DNA from: Bacteroidota bacterium
Lineage (GTDB): Bacteria; Bacteroidota; Bacteroidia; M30B66
Direction of reading: 5' to 3'
DNA length: 52,981 nucleotides
Assembly: GCA_947460255.1 (NCBI GenBank)
Contig: CANHIS010000016.1
Span: 1 to 52,981, forward strand
The notes under the pieces were generated by a model. It was not told the DNA's origin. It made no database searches and saw only the letters and a list, made by a program, of their open reading frames with translations. Below are positions 17,947-24,947 of the stretch, in pieces; position 1 is the first letter of the stretch; every line of letters begins with the position of its first letter. A program made the position numbers and the translations under genes.

Positions 17947-19257
17947 TTAGTCGTTGTGCACTGCTTCTGTATCGATTACAGTAAGACGCACTTGTTCAAC
18001 ACTGTGCTTGAATCTTTTGGTAATTGTAAATCGATATCCACCGTAATCTACTTCTTCGTTTACAGCTGGAATTCCACCGAAAATCTTGTTCACTAAGCCC
18101 GAAACTGTTTCATAATCAGTTCCTTCTTCAAGAGAAATCGGGAGTAAATCATTCACATCCGAAATGTTGGAAGTGGCATTTACGAGGTATTCCATTTCTG
18201 ATTTCTTTTCTACAGCTGGTTTTTCCTCATCGTGTTCATCCTGAATTTCACCAACCAATTCTTCGATGATGTCTTCCATGGTAACAATTCCTTCAGTTCC
18301 GCCAAATTCGTTAGTGACGATTGCCATTTGGATGTGCTGTCGCTGAAGTTCTCTCAAAAAATCGTTTACTTGTTTACTCATTGGAACGTAATACGCTGGG
18401 CGCAACATGCCTTCTAAGTCGATTTGTTGTTTCTTGTGAATCAATCGAATTAAATCTTTGGCATGCACGATGCCCAGAATATTGTCGATACTGTCTTTAT
18501 AAACTGGCATTCTCGAATAACCTTCCTCAACTACTTTCTCGATATTTTTTTCGAGATCATCGTCGATATCGATGGCCATTACACGGGTTCGTGGGATATA
18601 AATTTGGCGTACTACCCGGTCGTCGAACTCAAATACATTCTGAATTAGTTCGTGCTCTGAAGGCTTGATGGCTCCACCTTCTTCAGATTCAGTAAGAATC
18701 ATTCGAAGTTCTTCTTCTGTGTGAATTTCAGCGTGATCGGTGGTGGATAATCCAACAAGCTTAAGTGTAAGAATCGACAATCCGTTTAGGGCCCAAATGA
18801 AAGGGCGGAAAACAAAATAAAACACCCGAAGCGGAACTGCAATGAAAAATGTTGTTGGCAGCGGCTTGCGGATGGCAGCTGTTTTAGGCACTTGTTCGCC
18901 TAGTACAATATGTAGGATTGTAATGAGCGAAAAGGCGATAGGAATTGAAATCGCGTGTGAGGCTTCTGGAGTCATTGTATATCCCAGATTGTGCATAATT
19001 GAAAGAACGATGGTATTAACAACGTCCTCACCTATCCAACCAAGTGCGAGGCTGGCGAGTGTAATTCCAAGCTGACAGGCACTAAGATAACCGTCGAGAT
19101 GCTCTAGAATGTGCTTGGCAATTTTTGCAACGCCGCTTCCTTGAGAGGCACGAAGTTCAACCTGCGACTGTCGAACTTTCACAATTGCAAACTCAGCCGC
19201 CACGAAAAAACCGTTAAGGACGACCAGTAAAAGGGTAATTAATATGTCTGATAACAT
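17947..19257 (-). CDS. CNNM/CorC-HlyC family membrane protein (DUF21-CBS-CorC)
   Basis: The 436-residue protein starts with the DUF21 membrane domain (about 1-190; GFFVAAEFAIVKVR and LGWIGEDVV are family-typical). Two CBS repeats follow (about 205-325; YIPRTRVMAID, EEGYSRMPVYKDSIDNILGIVHAKDL). It ends with a CorC/HlyC FAD-like domain with the acidic GTEGIVTMEDIIEELVGEIQDE linker. Relatives are linked to Mg/Co efflux. In Bacteroidota a paralogue, GldE, is needed for gliding. I cannot tell these apart here. It lies 4 nt upstream of copA, so the two are probably co-transcribed; this suggests metal homeostasis, by inference. Confidence 0.9.
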   Translation of the reverse strand: MLSDILITLLLVVLNGFFVAAEFAIVKVRQSQVELRASQGSGVAKIAKHILEHLDGYLSACQLGITLASLALGWIGEDVVNTIVLSIMHNLGYTMTPEASHAISIPIAFSLITILHIVLGEQVPKTAAIRKPLPTTFFIAVPLRVFYFVFRPFIWALNGLSILTLKLVGLSTTDHAEIHTEEELRMILTESEEGGAIKPSEHELIQNVFEFDDRVVRQIYIPRTRVMAIDIDDDLEKNIEKVVEEGYSRMPVYKDSIDNILGIVHAKDLIRLIHKKQQIDLEGMLRPAYYVPMSKQVNDFLRELQRQHIQMAIVTNEFGGTEGIVTMEDIIEELVGEIQDEHDEEKPAVEKKSEMEYLVNATSNISDVNDLLPISLEEGTDYETVSGLVNKIFGGIPAVNEEVDYGGYRFTITKRFKHSVEQVRLTVIDTEAVHND

Positions 19258-19454
19258 GTAAAAAGTCTACAGGATAAAGATAAAAGAGAGAAACGATTCG
19301 TTAAACAAATGCATCGTGCATATTTGCAACGAAATATTCACAGTCGTTGTGGATCAATTGATCCTACATTTAGGGAGGTCGTTTCAAAATCCTGATTTCT
19401 GCGACAAAATTACAATAAAGTTTCTGAACCTATTTTTTGAATTTAATGAATTAC

Positions 19455-19462
19455 TATATTTG
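19455..19462 (+). promoter_or_regulatory. Promoter -7 element of tRNA-His
   Basis: TATATTTG matches TAnnTTTG exactly and is followed by CG. It ends 12 nt before the tRNA. A TTTG at 19436-19439 could be the -33 element with a short spacer of 15 nt. Confidence 0.65.
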
Positions 19463-19474
19463 CGCCCCTAATAC

Positions 19475-19549
19475 GGTGGTTATAGCTCAGGTGGTTAGAG
19501 CGCTAGTTTGTGGATCTAGAGGTCGTGGGTTCGAGCCCCATTAGCCACC
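19475..19549 (+). tRNA. tRNA-His (anticodon GTG)
   Basis: A full cloverleaf folds by eye. The acceptor GTGGTTA (19476-19482) pairs with TAGCCAC (19542-19548) with one G-U, plus the extra G at -1 (19475) opposite C73 that is diagnostic for tRNA-His. The D stem is GCTC/GAGC and the T arm GTGGG-TTCGAGC-CCCAT. The anticodon GTG is at 19510-19512. The anticodon stem has a U-U pair at 31-39. CCA is not encoded. It is transcribed alone, from a TAnnTTTG box into a strong terminator. Confidence 0.95.
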
Positions 19550-19555
19550 CAAGAA

Positions 19556-19596
19556 AAGAAAGGCGTTCTGAAACATCAGAACGCCTTTCTTATTTT
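19556..19596 (+). terminator. Terminator after tRNA-His
   Basis: A perfect 16-bp stem (19556-19571 with 19576-19591) closes on an AACA loop and is followed by TTATTTT. It also carries A residues on the left, so it may serve the convergent DinB-like gene on the minus strand. Confidence 0.9.
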
Positions 19597-19622
19597 AAGC
19601 TAAAAATCAAGTATTTATGATT

Positions 19623-20210
19623 TCATTTTACCTCCGCAGCACGTTTGGCTTGGTGCAAATGTCGGAGATGATGTGCCATATAAAACTGCAAAACGTCGCC
19701 TACTTTTAGCTGAATAAATCTTGAAAGTGAGATTGGAATTCTGATGTTTTCCAGATTTTTGCCAGAAGATTTCTGAAGAATTTGGTCCAATTTGAGGAGT
19801 TGTTCGTCGAAATTTTTCATGGTTTTTTCGATTTCAAGGTTGTTAATCGGCAATTTATCAGCTGGCGACTTCATGATTTTTTTGGGTTTACCGTTGCTTT
19901 TGATTTGCATCATGTTGATGAATTTATTGCCCAACCAACCGGAACGAAACGGAGCGCTATTAGCTGAAGCTTCCTTGGGTAATTGTTCTATACTCTTGAT
20001 GAGTTGGGGCAGATAAAAATCGCCATAATTGTTGAGGTGTTTCAGGCATTCGTTCGCGCTCCAGCTATCCGCCGAAGGCTTAAGGGTAAGAAAAGCAGGT
20101 GCTAGATTGCCCAAATTGTTCCTGAGCGATTGAAGTTCACGAAGCTGCAAATGAAGATGTTGCAACAGCGCATGGTTGGAATTGAAGTGCATAACCAAAA
20201 TTTTCAACAA
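19623..20210 (-). CDS. DinB-like / DinB_2 family protein
   Basis: This is a 195-residue four-helix-bundle protein of the DinB/YfiT type. These proteins are putative metal-dependent hydrolases or thiol transferases, often linked to low-molecular-weight thiols. The spaced histidines expected for metal binding are visible: ECLKHLNNYGDFY near 75-87 and the C-terminal HHLRHLHQAKR (about 179-189). The segment SWSANECLKHL matches the W-S-x-x-E-x-L-x-H-L pattern of DinB_2. An alternative ATG seven codons in (MHFNSNH, at 20192) is possible. Because this organism appears to make bacillithiol (bshB1 at 27156), a thiol-transferase role is conceivable but unproven. Confidence 0.8.
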   Translation of the reverse strand: MLKILVMHFNSNHALLQHLHLQLRELQSLRNNLGNLAPAFLTLKPSADSWSANECLKHLNNYGDFYLPQLIKSIEQLPKEASANSAPFRSGWLGNKFINMMQIKSNGKPKKIMKSPADKLPINNLEIEKTMKNFDEQLLKLDQILQKSSGKNLENIRIPISLSRFIQLKVGDVLQFYMAHHLRHLHQAKRAAEVK

Positions 20211-20266
20211 AAATCAACCACACCATCGACATAAATCTTTGTGCAGATCAAGATTATTGATAAAAC

Positions 20267-20851
20267 TTAGAATTCTACGCGGCTAATCAACTTCGAAAAC
20301 GTGGCAGGATCCATTCCGAGGTAAGAGGCAATGTACTTTTGAGGAGAAAGATTGAGCAGATGCGGACTTCTCTTCATGATGAGCCTAAATTTCTCTTCTG
20401 CCGTGCAGGCCATGAGCTCAATTTGACGCTGAACAGCCCCACGCAAAGCAATGGAAGTTGCATTGTGAATCAACTTGAGAATTTCGGGATTGGAGTTACA
20501 AAGATCGATCACCGCACTCCTATCGGCGCGTAAAAACGTGCTCTTGGTGAGGGTTTCCATATCGTAAAGAGCTGGTTTACCCAACAAAAATGAATCGGCA
20601 ACCCCTGAGAATGAATGCGGATAGGTAAAAACTACGGTATGTTCCTTTCCTCGATCATCGGTATAGAAGGCACGCTGCAGACCTTCGAGTACGAAATAGG
20701 CATACCGTTCAGATTCACCTTGCCGGGTCATCATTTGTTTTCGTGACATTTCATGGATCTGCCAGATGGAAGAAAACTTTTTCCAATCGGCTAATGGCAG
20801 TGTATGTAAGTCATTTAAATGTGACCGAAAGATTTCAAGCGTCGGTTTCAA
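20267..20851 (-). CDS. Crp/Fnr-family transcriptional regulator
   Basis: This is a 194-residue protein with an N-terminal cyclic-nucleotide-binding-type beta barrel (about 20-120; the YAYFVLEGLQRAFY and VVFTYPHSFSGVADSFL segments are typical). A short C-terminal DNA-binding domain ends in LSPQKYIASYLGMDPATFSKLISRV, the helix-turn-helix of Bacteroidota Crp/Fnr proteins. It lacks the Cys residues expected for an Fnr-type Fe-S sensor. It is a single gene with a perfect -7 box 20 nt before the start. The target and ligand are unknown. Confidence 0.88.
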   Translation of the reverse strand: MKPTLEIFRSHLNDLHTLPLADWKKFSSIWQIHEMSRKQMMTRQGESERYAYFVLEGLQRAFYTDDRGKEHTVVFTYPHSFSGVADSFLLGKPALYDMETLTKSTFLRADRSAVIDLCNSNPEILKLIHNATSIALRGAVQRQIELMACTAEEKFRLIMKRSPHLLNLSPQKYIASYLGMDPATFSKLISRVEF

Positions 20852-20870
20852 TAGTAGCGTGTTGAACTAC

Positions 20871-20878
20871 CAAATATA
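20871..20878 (-). promoter_or_regulatory. Putative -7 promoter element of the Crp/Fnr gene
   Basis: The minus strand reads TATATTTG, a perfect TAnnTTTG, 20 nt before the start codon at 20851. No -33 TTG at the usual spacing. Confidence 0.5.
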
Positions 20879-20896
20879 AAAATATCTACAAATGAA

Positions 20897-21640
20897 TCAT
20901 TTAGAAAGAATATATTTTCCCGAATTGTTCGAAGTCCACTTACCGGGCTTGGAATGTTCTTCGAAGTAACCGTAGATCTCTGCTAGATTTTCCCAGAATG
21001 TCTTCCATTGATTATTCGCCTTCATGCGATTTACCAACAGCATGGATTGGTTGTTCATCCGAAACGGGAAAATGTGCACTGGAATTTTTGATTGTCCACC
21101 ATTTTTTGCCATCACAGCCAAAATATACACTTCATTAATATATGTATCTGTAATGGCCAAACATCCAATGCTTGCACATGAACCATGGATGAAGATATCG
21201 CCACCTGGATTTGCGGCACCGCTTCGTTTTAGGTCGAGCGCATTAGGATAATTGATGCCCAAGGAAAGATGAAATGAGGATTGTGGATTAAATCGATCGA
21301 TAAAATAAACGCCTTCAGGCACCTGCAAGTCGCCTTGTTTCACTTTGGGACCAAGCGTGCCAGAGGCTGCGCAAACATCAAACTGCTCGAAAAGTTGAAA
21401 TGGGCCATCTGCAGAATTAGCGACCCAAACCTCCAATTGCTTCTCCTGCTTGAAAGCCCTAATGAAGATGTGTAAATTCTTGGCTGTAACACCTGCCGAT
21501 TTCAATTTTTGCTCGATTGTTTCTTTTTTGATTTTATAAGCAGAAGCCACACGCGGATATTTAAGTTGAGAAGACCAGAAATCTTGTGCGATGGAAAATA
21601 GAGGAGTTGCCAGACAGAAAAATGCGAACAATCGTTTCAA
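20897..21640 (-). CDS. L,D-transpeptidase-family (YkuD/YafK-like) periplasmic protein
   Basis: The YkuD-fold active site is visible as DIFIHGSCASIGCLAITD: the H-G, then S-x-G-C with the nucleophilic Cys. The upstream GTLGPKVKQGDLQVPEGVYFI segment is typical of the YafK-like murein L,D-transpeptidase group, which modifies or cleaves 3-3 peptidoglycan links or lipoprotein attachment. The open frame runs back to an ATG at 21745, but those 35 extra codons look non-coding. Starting at the TTG at 21640 gives a clean signal peptide (KRLFAFFCLATPLFSIAQ), so I prefer that start. It stands alone between the Crp gene and tRNA-Phe. Confidence 0.85.
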   Translation of the reverse strand: MKRLFAFFCLATPLFSIAQDFWSSQLKYPRVASAYKIKKETIEQKLKSAGVTAKNLHIFIRAFKQEKQLEVWVANSADGPFQLFEQFDVCAASGTLGPKVKQGDLQVPEGVYFIDRFNPQSSFHLSLGINYPNALDLKRSGAANPGGDIFIHGSCASIGCLAITDTYINEVYILAVMAKNGGQSKIPVHIFPFRMNNQSMLLVNRMKANNQWKTFWENLAEIYGYFEEHSKPGKWTSNNSGKYILSK

Positions 21641-21739
21641 AATCGGTGAATAAAGTGACTCAAATGAACGAAAAAAGAAAGTGTAAATTATTTTGATGCC
21701 TTGATTTTGCGGCAATTGCGCAATAAAATTCAAAAACAC

Positions 21740-21769
21740 TTGCAATGAAAGAAAATGATACTATTTTTG
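21740..21769 (+). promoter_or_regulatory. Promoter of tRNA-Phe
   Basis: TTG (21740-21742), a 19-nt spacer, then TATTTTTG (21762-21769) give the full Bacteroidota -33/-7 arrangement. It ends 25 nt before the tRNA. It is the best-formed promoter in the window. Confidence 0.75.
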
Positions 21770-21794
21770 CATCCCGCTTTCGAGCGCTACGGTT

Positions 21795-21867
21795 GGTGCC
21801 TTAGCTCAGATGGTAGAGCAAAGGACTGAAAATCCTTGTGTCCCTGGTTCGATCCCTGGAGGCACCA
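21795..21867 (+). tRNA. tRNA-Phe (anticodon GAA)
   Basis: The acceptor GGTGCCT (21795-21801) pairs with AGGCACC (21860-21866), with discriminator A at 21867. The anticodon arm AAGGA-CTGAAAA-TCCTT puts GAA at 21828-21830. The T arm contains GGTTCGATCC. CCA is not encoded. It is a single-gene transcript with its own promoter and terminator. Confidence 0.97.
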
Positions 21868-21876
21868 CACAAGAAA

Positions 21877-21908
21877 GAAAAGACTATCGGAAACGGTAGT
21901 CTTTTTTT
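21877..21908 (+). terminator. Terminator after tRNA-Phe
   Basis: AAAAGACTATCG pairs with CGGTAGTCTTTT around a GAAA tetraloop (one T-G pair) and runs into seven T residues. It lies just downstream of tRNA-Phe. Confidence 0.85.
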
Positions 21909-21954
21909 GTTGATACATATATGAAATAATCATTCTGCAGCGTTCATCAAGTTT

Positions 21955-21962
21955 TATATTTG
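21955..21962 (+). promoter_or_regulatory. Putative -7 promoter element of the coaX operon
   Basis: TATATTTG followed by CG, identical over ten bases to the tRNA-His box. It lies 17 nt before the coaX ATG at 21980. Confidence 0.6.
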
Positions 21963-21979
21963 CGTCGCATATCCAAGTT

Positions 21980-22717
21980 ATGGTAAATCTACTGATCGAT
22001 GTCGGAAACACTGCAATCAAGGCGGCCTGCTTCAAGGATCGCTATTTGATTCGTGCCGTGAGGGCGTCTCGTAGCGATGCTCAAGAATTGGAAGAAGCGC
22101 TTTTAAAGTTGATTCCTTCGGAACCTTCAAGAGCATTTATTAGCAATGTTGCACATGGTCAACCTGAACTGGAAGCATTTCTTCAACGTGCTGAGATTCC
22201 ATTCAGCTATTTCACGCCCGAAACTGCACTGCCGATTGAGAACAAATATGAAACGCCCGAAACTTTGGGTCGTGATAGAATCTCGAATGCCGTAGCTGCA
22301 AACCTCATTTTCCCTGGAAAGCCTGTAGTGGTTATTGATGCAGGTACTTGTATAAAGTTTGATTTTATCACCCACAAGAATGAATATTTTGGTGGTTCAA
22401 TCGCCCCGGGAATCGATATGCGATTTAGGGCTTTACATGAATTTACTGCTAGATTGCCGTTGCTCAATCGCACCGATACGGTTTATCTAATTGGGAAAAA
22501 TACACGCGAAGCAATTCAGTCGGGGGTGATTAATGGAGCGTTAGCTGAAATTAAAGGCGTACTCGAACAATATCAAATGACACACAAAGACCTTCAGGTA
22601 ATTATTACTGGAGGCGACTTCGCCCTGCTGGAGCGCAATCTTAAAACCAGCGTACAGCCAGAACCTTGGCTAACTTTGAAAGGACTCAATGAAATTCTTC
22701 TCCATCAAAAAGCCTAA
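21980..22717 (+). CDS. coaX: Type III pantothenate kinase
   Basis: CoaX phosphorylates pantothenate, the first step of coenzyme A synthesis. The 245-residue protein has the ASKHA-fold motifs of the type III group: LLIDVGNTAIKAA at the N-terminus (phosphate loop 1), the GRDRISNAVAA substrate segment, DAGTCIKFD (phosphate loop 2, catalytic Asp), GGSIAPGI and IITGGDF. Length is normal. The stop lies 29 nt inside the next gene, whose signal peptide begins at 22689. The order coaX, outer-membrane protein, lptC is common in Bacteroidota. Confidence 0.95.
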   Translation: MVNLLIDVGNTAIKAACFKDRYLIRAVRASRSDAQELEEALLKLIPSEPSRAFISNVAHGQPELEAFLQRAEIPFSYFTPETALPIENKYETPETLGRDRISNAVAANLIFPGKPVVVIDAGTCIKFDFITHKNEYFGGSIAPGIDMRFRALHEFTARLPLLNRTDTVYLIGKNTREAIQSGVINGALAEIKGVLEQYQMTHKDLQVIITGGDFALLERNLKTSVQPEPWLTLKGLNEILLHQKA

Positions 22718-24080
22718 TTTTTCATCCAGCTTTCTCGGCTTTCTCTTGCTAACTTCAGTAGGATTAACTGCCCAAAATTTAAGTCAGTCGCCTTACGGCA
22801 GATATGCACTCGGCGACAACCTGCCTAACCCATCTGCTTGGAGCCAATCGTTGGGAGGAAGTTTTCATGCTATAAGCGATTCTTCTGTACTAAACCTTGG
22901 GCAACCGGCATCTTTAACCAGCTTAGGCAGGGGTGTGAGTGTTTTTGAAGGATCCATTTCGGCAGGAATAGTAGATTATTCGAATGGTACTTCAACGAAA
23001 AGAGGCACTACTGCAGGCTACAGCTCTGTGGCACTCGCATTTCCAATTTTAAAGAAAGGTTGGTCAGCCGCAATTCATTTGATGCCTATCACCAACATGG
23101 GATATTCGTTACGTGATAGTATTGAGAGCGAAGAAGATGGATTAATCAGCTACAATTACAATGGCAATGGAGGGATTTCGGCAGTAGGATTTACGAATTC
23201 AATACAAATTTTTAAAGACCTGGCCATCGGTGCAGAGATGCGATATATTTTCGGAAAGTCGAATTATATCACCGAAGTCAATTTCCCCGATCAACAATTG
23301 CAGATCAGAGCAACCAAAACAACTGCAACAAATCAGATAAAGGATTTCGATGCAAAATTCGGTATGACCTATCAAATTCGATTTAGAAGTCCACGCAAAA
23401 AAACAAGAGAAACTACGGTGCTTGAGCCTGGAGTTTCTCAAAAACAAAAAACCAACAAAGATTCTTTGCACCTCAAGTTTGGCTTCACTTTCAAACCATC
23501 GTTAAGCTTAACAGGAAATTACAACTTCGTTGCTGAATCATTTTTCGGAAGCAGCGAATTTGCTACAATAATTGATACTGTGTTCGAACGAGAAAGTTTG
23601 GGCGGGCAAGTTATCATGCCAATGCAATATGGCGCTGGTTTAAGCCTTTCAAATTCGAACAAAAAATGGATGTTCACAGCCGAATATCGTTACACCGATT
23701 GGGCTAATTTCAAGCTTTTCGAAAACACAGACTCTGTTCGCTCAAGCTACACTGCTTCTGCTGGCATTCAGTTCATTCCTCAGCCTACAAAATCAGGGAC
23801 ATTTAGAAGTGCTTCGTACCGCTTGGGTGGTTATTATTCTGATGGAATGTTGCGAATCAATGGCAACAATGTACCTGAATATGGTTTAAGTTTCGGCGTT
23901 GGTTTACCTTTTACCATCCCAACATACTACAGAAAACCCGTAACGAGTATGGTGAATTTGGCGTTTACTTATGGACAGCGAGGAAACATCAATCCTAATT
24001 TACTTGCAGAACAATTTTTCAGAGTGAGCCTTTCGTTTTCTTTGAACGATAGATGGTTTGTAAGAACTCGATTTGAATAA
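22689..24080 (+). CDS. Outer-membrane beta-barrel protein (FadL/OmpP1-like), function unknown
   Basis: This is a 463-residue exported protein. A signal peptide (hydrophobic LGFLLLTSVGL, cleavage near TAQ29) is followed by a region of alternating strands typical of an outer-membrane barrel. The mature start, SPYGRYALGDNLPN, is a pattern of this Bacteroidota group that I associate with OmpP1/FadL-like annotations. It ends WFVRTRFE, with an aromatic near the C-terminus. The start lies inside coaX (29-nt overlap), and no later Met would keep the signal peptide, so the overlap appears real. It precedes lptC with a one-base stop/start overlap (TAATG). A role in outer-membrane lipid transport is inference from context. 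Confidence 0.75.
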   Translation: MKFFSIKKPNFSSSFLGFLLLTSVGLTAQNLSQSPYGRYALGDNLPNPSAWSQSLGGSFHAISDSSVLNLGQPASLTSLGRGVSVFEGSISAGIVDYSNGTSTKRGTTAGYSSVALAFPILKKGWSAAIHLMPITNMGYSLRDSIESEEDGLISYNYNGNGGISAVGFTNSIQIFKDLAIGAEMRYIFGKSNYITEVNFPDQQLQIRATKTTATNQIKDFDAKFGMTYQIRFRSPRKKTRETTVLEPGVSQKQKTNKDSLHLKFGFTFKPSLSLTGNYNFVAESFFGSSEFATIIDTVFERESLGGQVIMPMQYGAGLSLSNSNKKWMFTAEYRYTDWANFKLFENTDSVRSSYTASAGIQFIPQPTKSGTFRSASYRLGGYYSDGMLRINGNNVPEYGLSFGVGLPFTIPTYYRKPVTSMVNLAFTYGQRGNINPNLLAEQFFRVSLSFSLNDRWFVRTRFE

Positions 24081-24619
24081 TGCTCCGAATTTCTATCATT
24101 TTTATTGGCATTCTTTTCAGTCTATTCTCTTGCACGAACGATCCTGTTGAAGTGCGGAAGATCAATTCTGATATAGTATTGCCAGTTTCGTCTACCAAAA
24201 ATGTGGAAATGCTGTACTCAGATTCTGCCAAGTTGAGGGCAAAGATCAAGGCTCCTCAACGCGATACATATATAGGAGAGAACGAATACATAGAATTTAC
24301 CAAAGGCGTTGATATGATTTTCTACGATGCCGATGGAAAAGAATCGGGCCACATGAAGGCCAAGTATGCCATCAGCTACAACAAGAAAGAACAGATGATT
24401 GCACGAAACAATGTAGAATTGTGGAATGCAGAAGGCAAAAGATTAGATACTGAAGAGCTTATCTGGGACCAAAAATCAGGGCGAATACACTCAGAAAAGT
24501 TTTCTAAAATCACTTCTCCCACAGAAGTTATTTATGGAGATGGATTTGAGTCGGATCAAGACTTCAGCAAATATAGAATTGTTAACATCAGTGGAATCGT
24601 AAGCGTAAAAAATGAATAA
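24080..24619 (+). CDS. lptC: LPS export protein LptC (lipoprotein form)
   Basis: LptC receives lipopolysaccharide from LptBFG and passes it to the periplasmic LptA bridge. The 179-residue protein has a lipobox-like signal (LFSLFSC, Cys18) as in Bacteroidota, where LptC is lipid-anchored rather than a transmembrane protein. A single beta-jellyroll follows with the repeats expected for LptA/LptC: SDSAKLRAKIKAP, YIEFTKGVDMIFYDADGK, GHMKAKYAI, NVELWNAEGKRLDTEEL and IHSEKFSKIT. It overlaps the outer-membrane protein gene by 1 nt and the next small gene by 8 nt. Confidence 0.9.
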   Translation: MLRISIIFIGILFSLFSCTNDPVEVRKINSDIVLPVSSTKNVEMLYSDSAKLRAKIKAPQRDTYIGENEYIEFTKGVDMIFYDADGKESGHMKAKYAISYNKKEQMIARNNVELWNAEGKRLDTEELIWDQKSGRIHSEKFSKITSPTEVIYGDGFESDQDFSKYRIVNISGIVSVKNE

Positions 24620-24839
24620 TCACAAAATCTTCAGAGTCATGGAAATCTTCTGGCTCGTAGTTTCCGGAATCATGGCAGTATTGAGTGTTTGGTTGATGAT
24701 TGAACAGAAGTTCGATTCGGCCAGAATGCCACTATTTGCAACATTCGCAGCAGCAACATTATTTGCATTAAGAAGGTATCAGCGAAAGCGAATCGAAAAA
24801 ATGAATGCAGGAAATCAAGAAAATTTAAAAAAACCTTGA
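24612..24839 (+). CDS. Small two-helix membrane protein, unknown
   Basis: This is a 75-residue protein with two hydrophobic helices (about residues 13-28 and 37-52) and a basic, hydrophilic tail (RYQRKRIEKMN). It overlaps lptC by 8 nt, so it is most likely translated from the same mRNA. No family recognised. The real start may be the second Met (MEIFWLVV, codon 11). Conservation next to lptC in relatives would support it as a real gene. Confidence 0.6.
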   Translation: MNNHKIFRVMEIFWLVVSGIMAVLSVWLMIEQKFDSARMPLFATFAAATLFALRRYQRKRIEKMNAGNQENLKKP

Positions 24840-24907
24840 TTGTCGATTTATTCACACAGGATTGATGATAACCAAATTTTCGGATTTCGATTTAATGGAA
24901 GAATCCT

Positions 24908-24915
24908 TATATTCG
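24908..24915 (+). promoter_or_regulatory. Possible -7 element upstream of the foldase gene
   Basis: TATATTCG followed by CA deviates by one base from TAnnTTTG. It lies 32 nt before the ATG at 24948 in the 108-nt gap after the small membrane protein gene. Confidence 0.35.
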
Positions 24916-24947
24916 CAGCCCGAAAATAAAAGACCAAGAAACATAAA

